Part shown: in pieces, positions 5,175-6,790 of the stretch
Layout of the letters: every line of letters starts with the position of its first letter
Position numbering within the stretch: position 1 is the stretch's first letter
Assembly (NCBI GenBank): GCA_964651315.1
Contig: CAZYXO010000057.1
Coordinates: forward strand, 1 to 6,790
Direction of reading: 5' to 3'
Length of the DNA stretch: 6,790 bases
Source: CAZYXO01 sp964651315
Lineage (GTDB): Bacteria; Bacillota_I; Bacilli_A; RF39; UBA660
Program-made: the position numbers and the translations under genes
The notes under the pieces: generated by a model
Told to the model about the DNA's origin: nothing
Databases searched by the model: none
The model's input: only the letters and a program-made list of their open reading frames with translations

Positions 5175-5697
5175 TAACATTTATAATTCCGAATGATTTA
5201 TCTTTTCTTTTATATATAACTGAAACACATTCTTCATCAATGTTTTTAAAGATAAAGAAATCATGATCTATTAAATTTAATTGAATTACCGCTTCTTCTT
5301 CATCCATAGGTTTCATTTCCATATTTTTTCTTTTAACTATCTTTAAATCATTTTCTTCTTCTTGTATATCTTCTAAAATAAATTCCATATTAGGTACATT
5401 TTTATATTTATTACTTATTTTAGTCTTATTCTTTCTTATTTGTCTTTCTAATTTATCAACAACTAAATCTATCGCCGCATATAAGTCTTTATGTTTTTCT
5501 TCTCTTCTCAAAGTAAATTTACTTGTTGGTATTGTTACTTCAATAATTTGTTCTAAATCTCTTACACGTATTATAACATTTGCTTTTATAGTATCTGGTT
5601 TTTCAAAATACTTATCAAGTTTCACTAATTTTTCTCTTACATAATCTTTAATAGCTTTTGTAACTGCTATTTTATCTCCTCTTATGTTAATTTCCAA
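5170..5697 (-). CDS. hpf: Long-form ribosome hibernation promoting factor
   Basis: 175 aa. It binds the 30S subunit near the decoding/anticodon region and drives pairing of 70S ribosomes into inactive 100S dimers in stationary phase or stress. The N-terminal S30AE domain (1 to about 95) contains INIRGDKIAVT (3-13), the basic stretch FTLRREEKHKDLYAAID (61-77) and KLERQIRK (82-89). A charged linker (about 95-125) joins the C-terminal dimerisation domain: KPMDEEEAVIQLNL (129-142), then DHDFFIF (144-150) and IYKRKDKSFGII (161-172). I chose the TTG start at 5697 because AAGGAG lies 9 nt upstream and the protein then begins MEINIRG, as homologues do. The ATG at 5706 touches the SD (0-nt spacing) and would add Met-Ile-Cys. 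It lies between the csp gene and secA, each separated by a terminator; no clear promoter of its own is visible. Confidence 0.96.
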   Translation of the reverse strand: MEINIRGDKIAVTKAIKDYVREKLVKLDKYFEKPDTIKANVIIRVRDLEQIIEVTIPTSKFTLRREEKHKDLYAAIDLVVDKLERQIRKNKTKISNKYKNVPNMEFILEDIQEEENDLKIVKRKNMEMKPMDEEEAVIQLNLIDHDFFIFKNIDEECVSVIYKRKDKSFGIINVK

Positions 5698-5737
5698 ACA
5701 TATCATCTCCTTACATATAGTATATCATTAACAAAAG

Positions 5738-5774
5738 AAAAAAACTACTATATAGTTATTTACTATACAGTAGT
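5738..5774 (-). terminator. Intrinsic terminator of the cold-shock gene
   Basis: On the minus strand ACTACTGTATAGT (5774-5762) pairs with ACTATATAGTAGT (5756-5744) around a 5-nt loop: 13 bp with one G-U wobble that works only in minus-strand RNA. It is followed by a run of T. The stem contains the TAG stop codon of the cold-shock gene. Leakage through it could supply hpf, for which I found no convincing promoter. Confidence 0.85.
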
Positions 5775-5984
5775 TAAAACTTTAATTTCTTCTTGAACTT
5801 CTAATGCTTGAAGTCCTTTAGGTGTTTCATTAATTTTAAAATTAACATTAACACCTTCTTTTAATGTTTTGTAGCCTTCTTTGATAATCGCCGAATAATG
5901 AACAAAAATGTCTGGTAGACCATCTACTTCGATGAATCCGTAACCTTTTTCATTATTAAACCATTTTACACGTCCAGTTACCAT
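5763..5984 (-). CDS. Cold-shock protein, CspA family (single-stranded nucleic acid chaperone)
   Basis: 73 aa, one cold-shock domain (OB fold), usual length for the family. It binds single-stranded RNA/DNA in the cytoplasm and melts secondary structure during cold or growth change. RNP1 is KGYGFIEV (13-20) and RNP2 is DIFVHYSAI (25-33); W8, F9, F17, F27 and H29 are the expected stacking residues. The C-terminal tail (EEIKVLTTV) is slightly longer than in B. subtilis CspB. The start at 5984 is chosen because AAAGGGTG lies a few bases upstream and the protein begins MVTGRVKWF. An in-frame ATG 14 codons earlier (6026) has no ribosome binding site and would add a tail foreign to the family. It is divergent from agrB across a 293-bp intergenic region. 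Confidence 0.96.
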   Translation of the reverse strand: MVTGRVKWFNNEKGYGFIEVDGLPDIFVHYSAIIKEGYKTLKEGVNVNFKINETPKGLQALEVQEEIKVLTTV

Positions 5985-6081
5985 TAATTTCACCCTTTCT
6001 AAACTTATTTGTAACTTCTTATACATCTATATATTTTGTTACTACATTAAGTTCTACTTTTTACCCCACGCACTTACTATA
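5985..6081 (-). promoter_or_regulatory. Leader and candidate promoter of the cold-shock gene
   Basis: A TATAGT -10-like box (6081-6076) would give a leader of about 85 nt, consistent with the long leaders of cold-shock genes; the -35 is poor. Within it ACTTA (6052-6048) pairs with TAAGT (6007-6003) and GTAAC (6042-6038) with GTTAC (6015-6011), making a two-part stem upstream of the SD. A short G-rich stretch near 6063-6071 stands out in this AT-rich DNA. No cold-box sequence is recognised. Confidence 0.4.
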
Positions 6082-6083
6082 AC

Positions 6084-6229
6084 AAAAATTGCTTTTTGCT
6101 ATTAAAAATTTGTTTTAAAATTCGTTTTAGTTGTCTAAAGAGTATTATTTAACTTTTAATTTTTGCCAAAAAGGTGTTTCAGACAACAATATGCATTATT
6201 AAACAAAATAATCACTCATAGCAATTTTT
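6084..6229. repeat. Nested inverted repeats upstream of agrB
   Basis: AAAAATTGCT (6084-6093) is exactly inverted as AGCAATTTTT (6220-6229). Inside it GTTGTCT (6130-6136) is inverted as AGACAAC (6181-6187). The two pairs share a centre within 2 bp (about 6157-6158). A compact palindrome TTTTTG-C-CAAAAA lies at 6160-6172. Such dyads upstream of an agr operon could be binding sites for its response regulator. Individual arms are AT-rich, so some may be chance, and the sequences do not clearly match the known AgrA repeat. Confidence 0.5.
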
Positions 6230-6235
6230 TTGATT

Positions 6236-6241
6236 TATAAT
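6236..6241 (+). promoter_or_regulatory. Candidate -10 box of agrB
   Basis: A perfect TATAAT lies 36 nt before the agrB ATG. The -35 position (6213-6218, CACTCA) does not match consensus, which would fit an activator-dependent promoter as in staphylococcal agr, but this is inference. Confidence 0.4.
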
Positions 6242-6277
6242 TTGCTTGTAAAATAAAAAAGGAGTTATTAAAGTAGT

Positions 6278-6790
6278 ATGAAAAAAGCATTCATCGAAAA
6301 AGGAACTAATTTTATTACAAAATATGTGAACTGTGATGAATTAAAGGTGAAAACAATCAAGTATGGTTTAGAAGGGTTTTATAATGTATACGTTAAAATG
6401 CTCGTACTACTAATCATATCCATAATTTTTAATTTTACAAAAGAATATTTATTACTGACAATTTTATACGCATTGATAAGAAGATATAGTTTTGGTATTC
6501 ATGCTAAAACAAGTCTTACTTGTTGGCTTTCAACATTGCCGATATTCATCACAGGTTCACTACTTATTAAATATTGCACTATTAATTTAAATACATATTT
6601 AATACTTTGGATTTTATCTTTTATATCTTTACTATTATGGGCTCCAATGGATACTAAAAAAAGGCCTTTAATAAGAGAACATCAAAGGACAAGATTAAAT
6701 AAACAATCATTATTAGTTGCTATTATTTATTTAATTATTAATATAGTATTTAATAATCCATTACTTTATGTAGGAACAATTTATGCATTA
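6278..6790 (+). CDS. agrB: AgrB-type cysteine membrane protease, N-terminal 171 residues (runs off right edge)
   Basis: AgrB cuts and cyclises the AgrD precursor into the autoinducing peptide of accessory-gene-regulator quorum sensing, acting at the cytoplasmic membrane. The motif YALIRRYSFGIHAKTSLTCW carries the catalytic pair H75 and C82, seven residues apart as in S. aureus AgrB (H77/C84). WAPMDTKKRP (121-130) is the second family signature. Hydrophobic segments lie near 41-53, 57-67, 84-98, 106-121, 144-158 and from 162 on. The frame is open to the window edge; the family is about 190-210 aa, so only a short end is missing. The ATG at 6278 is fixed by an in-frame stop three codons upstream; GGAG is 13 nt away, longer than ideal. 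agrD and possibly agrC/agrA are expected just downstream but are not visible. No agrD-like ORF is seen upstream. Confidence 0.93.
   Translation, partial: MKKAFIEKGTNFITKYVNCDELKVKTIKYGLEGFYNVYVKMLVLLIISIIFNFTKEYLLLTILYALIRRYSFGIHAKTSLTCWLSTLPIFITGSLLIKYCTINLNTYLILWILSFISLLLWAPMDTKKRPLIREHQRTRLNKQSLLVAIIYLIINIVFNNPLLYVGTIYAL

Noticed and set aside
5719..5724. TATACT as the -10 box of hpf
   Set aside because: The implied transcription start would fall in the ribosome binding site and no -35 is present.
5985..6026. 14-residue N-terminal extension of the cold-shock protein
   Set aside because: No SD before the upstream ATG, whereas AAAGGGTG precedes the family-typical MVTGRVKWF start at 5984.

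Overview
The window is strongly AT-rich. It carries a long-form ribosome hibernation factor, a SecA with a C-terminal zinc motif, a DUF4143-type ATPase and an AgrB-type peptide protease, with strong AGGAGG-like ribosome binding sites. TGG codes for Trp in secA, so there is no sign of TGA recoding. Together this points to a low-GC Firmicute, probably a host-associated member of Bacilli/Erysipelotrichia or Clostridia. I cannot name the species.

Layout, left to right. (1) Positions 1-225, minus strand: the first 75 codons of an aldo/keto reductase with an unusual N-terminal membrane segment and a second well-placed internal start. (2) 363-467, minus: a 34-codon ORF with its own SD and terminator-like hairpin. 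(3) 512-1750, minus: a DUF4143-type AAA ATPase read from a consensus promoter (TTGACA, 17 nt, TATAAT). The promoter is bracketed by two copies of a 38-bp repeat with inverted ends. (4) 1891-2596: about 700 bp without a recognisable gene but rich in structure. It holds a 9-bp inverted repeat, a 23-codon plus-strand ORF encoding a cationic, strongly amphipathic peptide with its own hairpin, an 84-bp nested palindrome, and a further 10-bp palindrome. (5) 2597-5984, minus: the housekeeping block cspA-like, hpf, secA, each followed by its own hairpin. (6) 5985-6277: a divergent intergenic region with the cold-shock leader and a set of nested inverted repeats. (7) 6278-6790, plus: the first 171 codons of agrB, running off the window.

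How the parts relate: cold-shock protein, hibernation factor and SecA form a core stress/translation/export block. The ATPase, the small ORFs and the palindromes look like accessory DNA inserted downstream of secA. The agrB gene begins a divergent quorum-sensing locus whose peptide precursor (agrD) and possible histidine kinase/response regulator would lie beyond the right edge. A recurring feature is that terminator hairpins overlap or abut the stop codon of the gene they end.

The most interesting items are the duplicated promoter-repeat module upstream of the ATPase, the 23-residue amphipathic peptide ORF, the 84-bp nested palindrome, and the agr locus with its symmetric upstream region. 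None is proven here; all need searches or RNA data.
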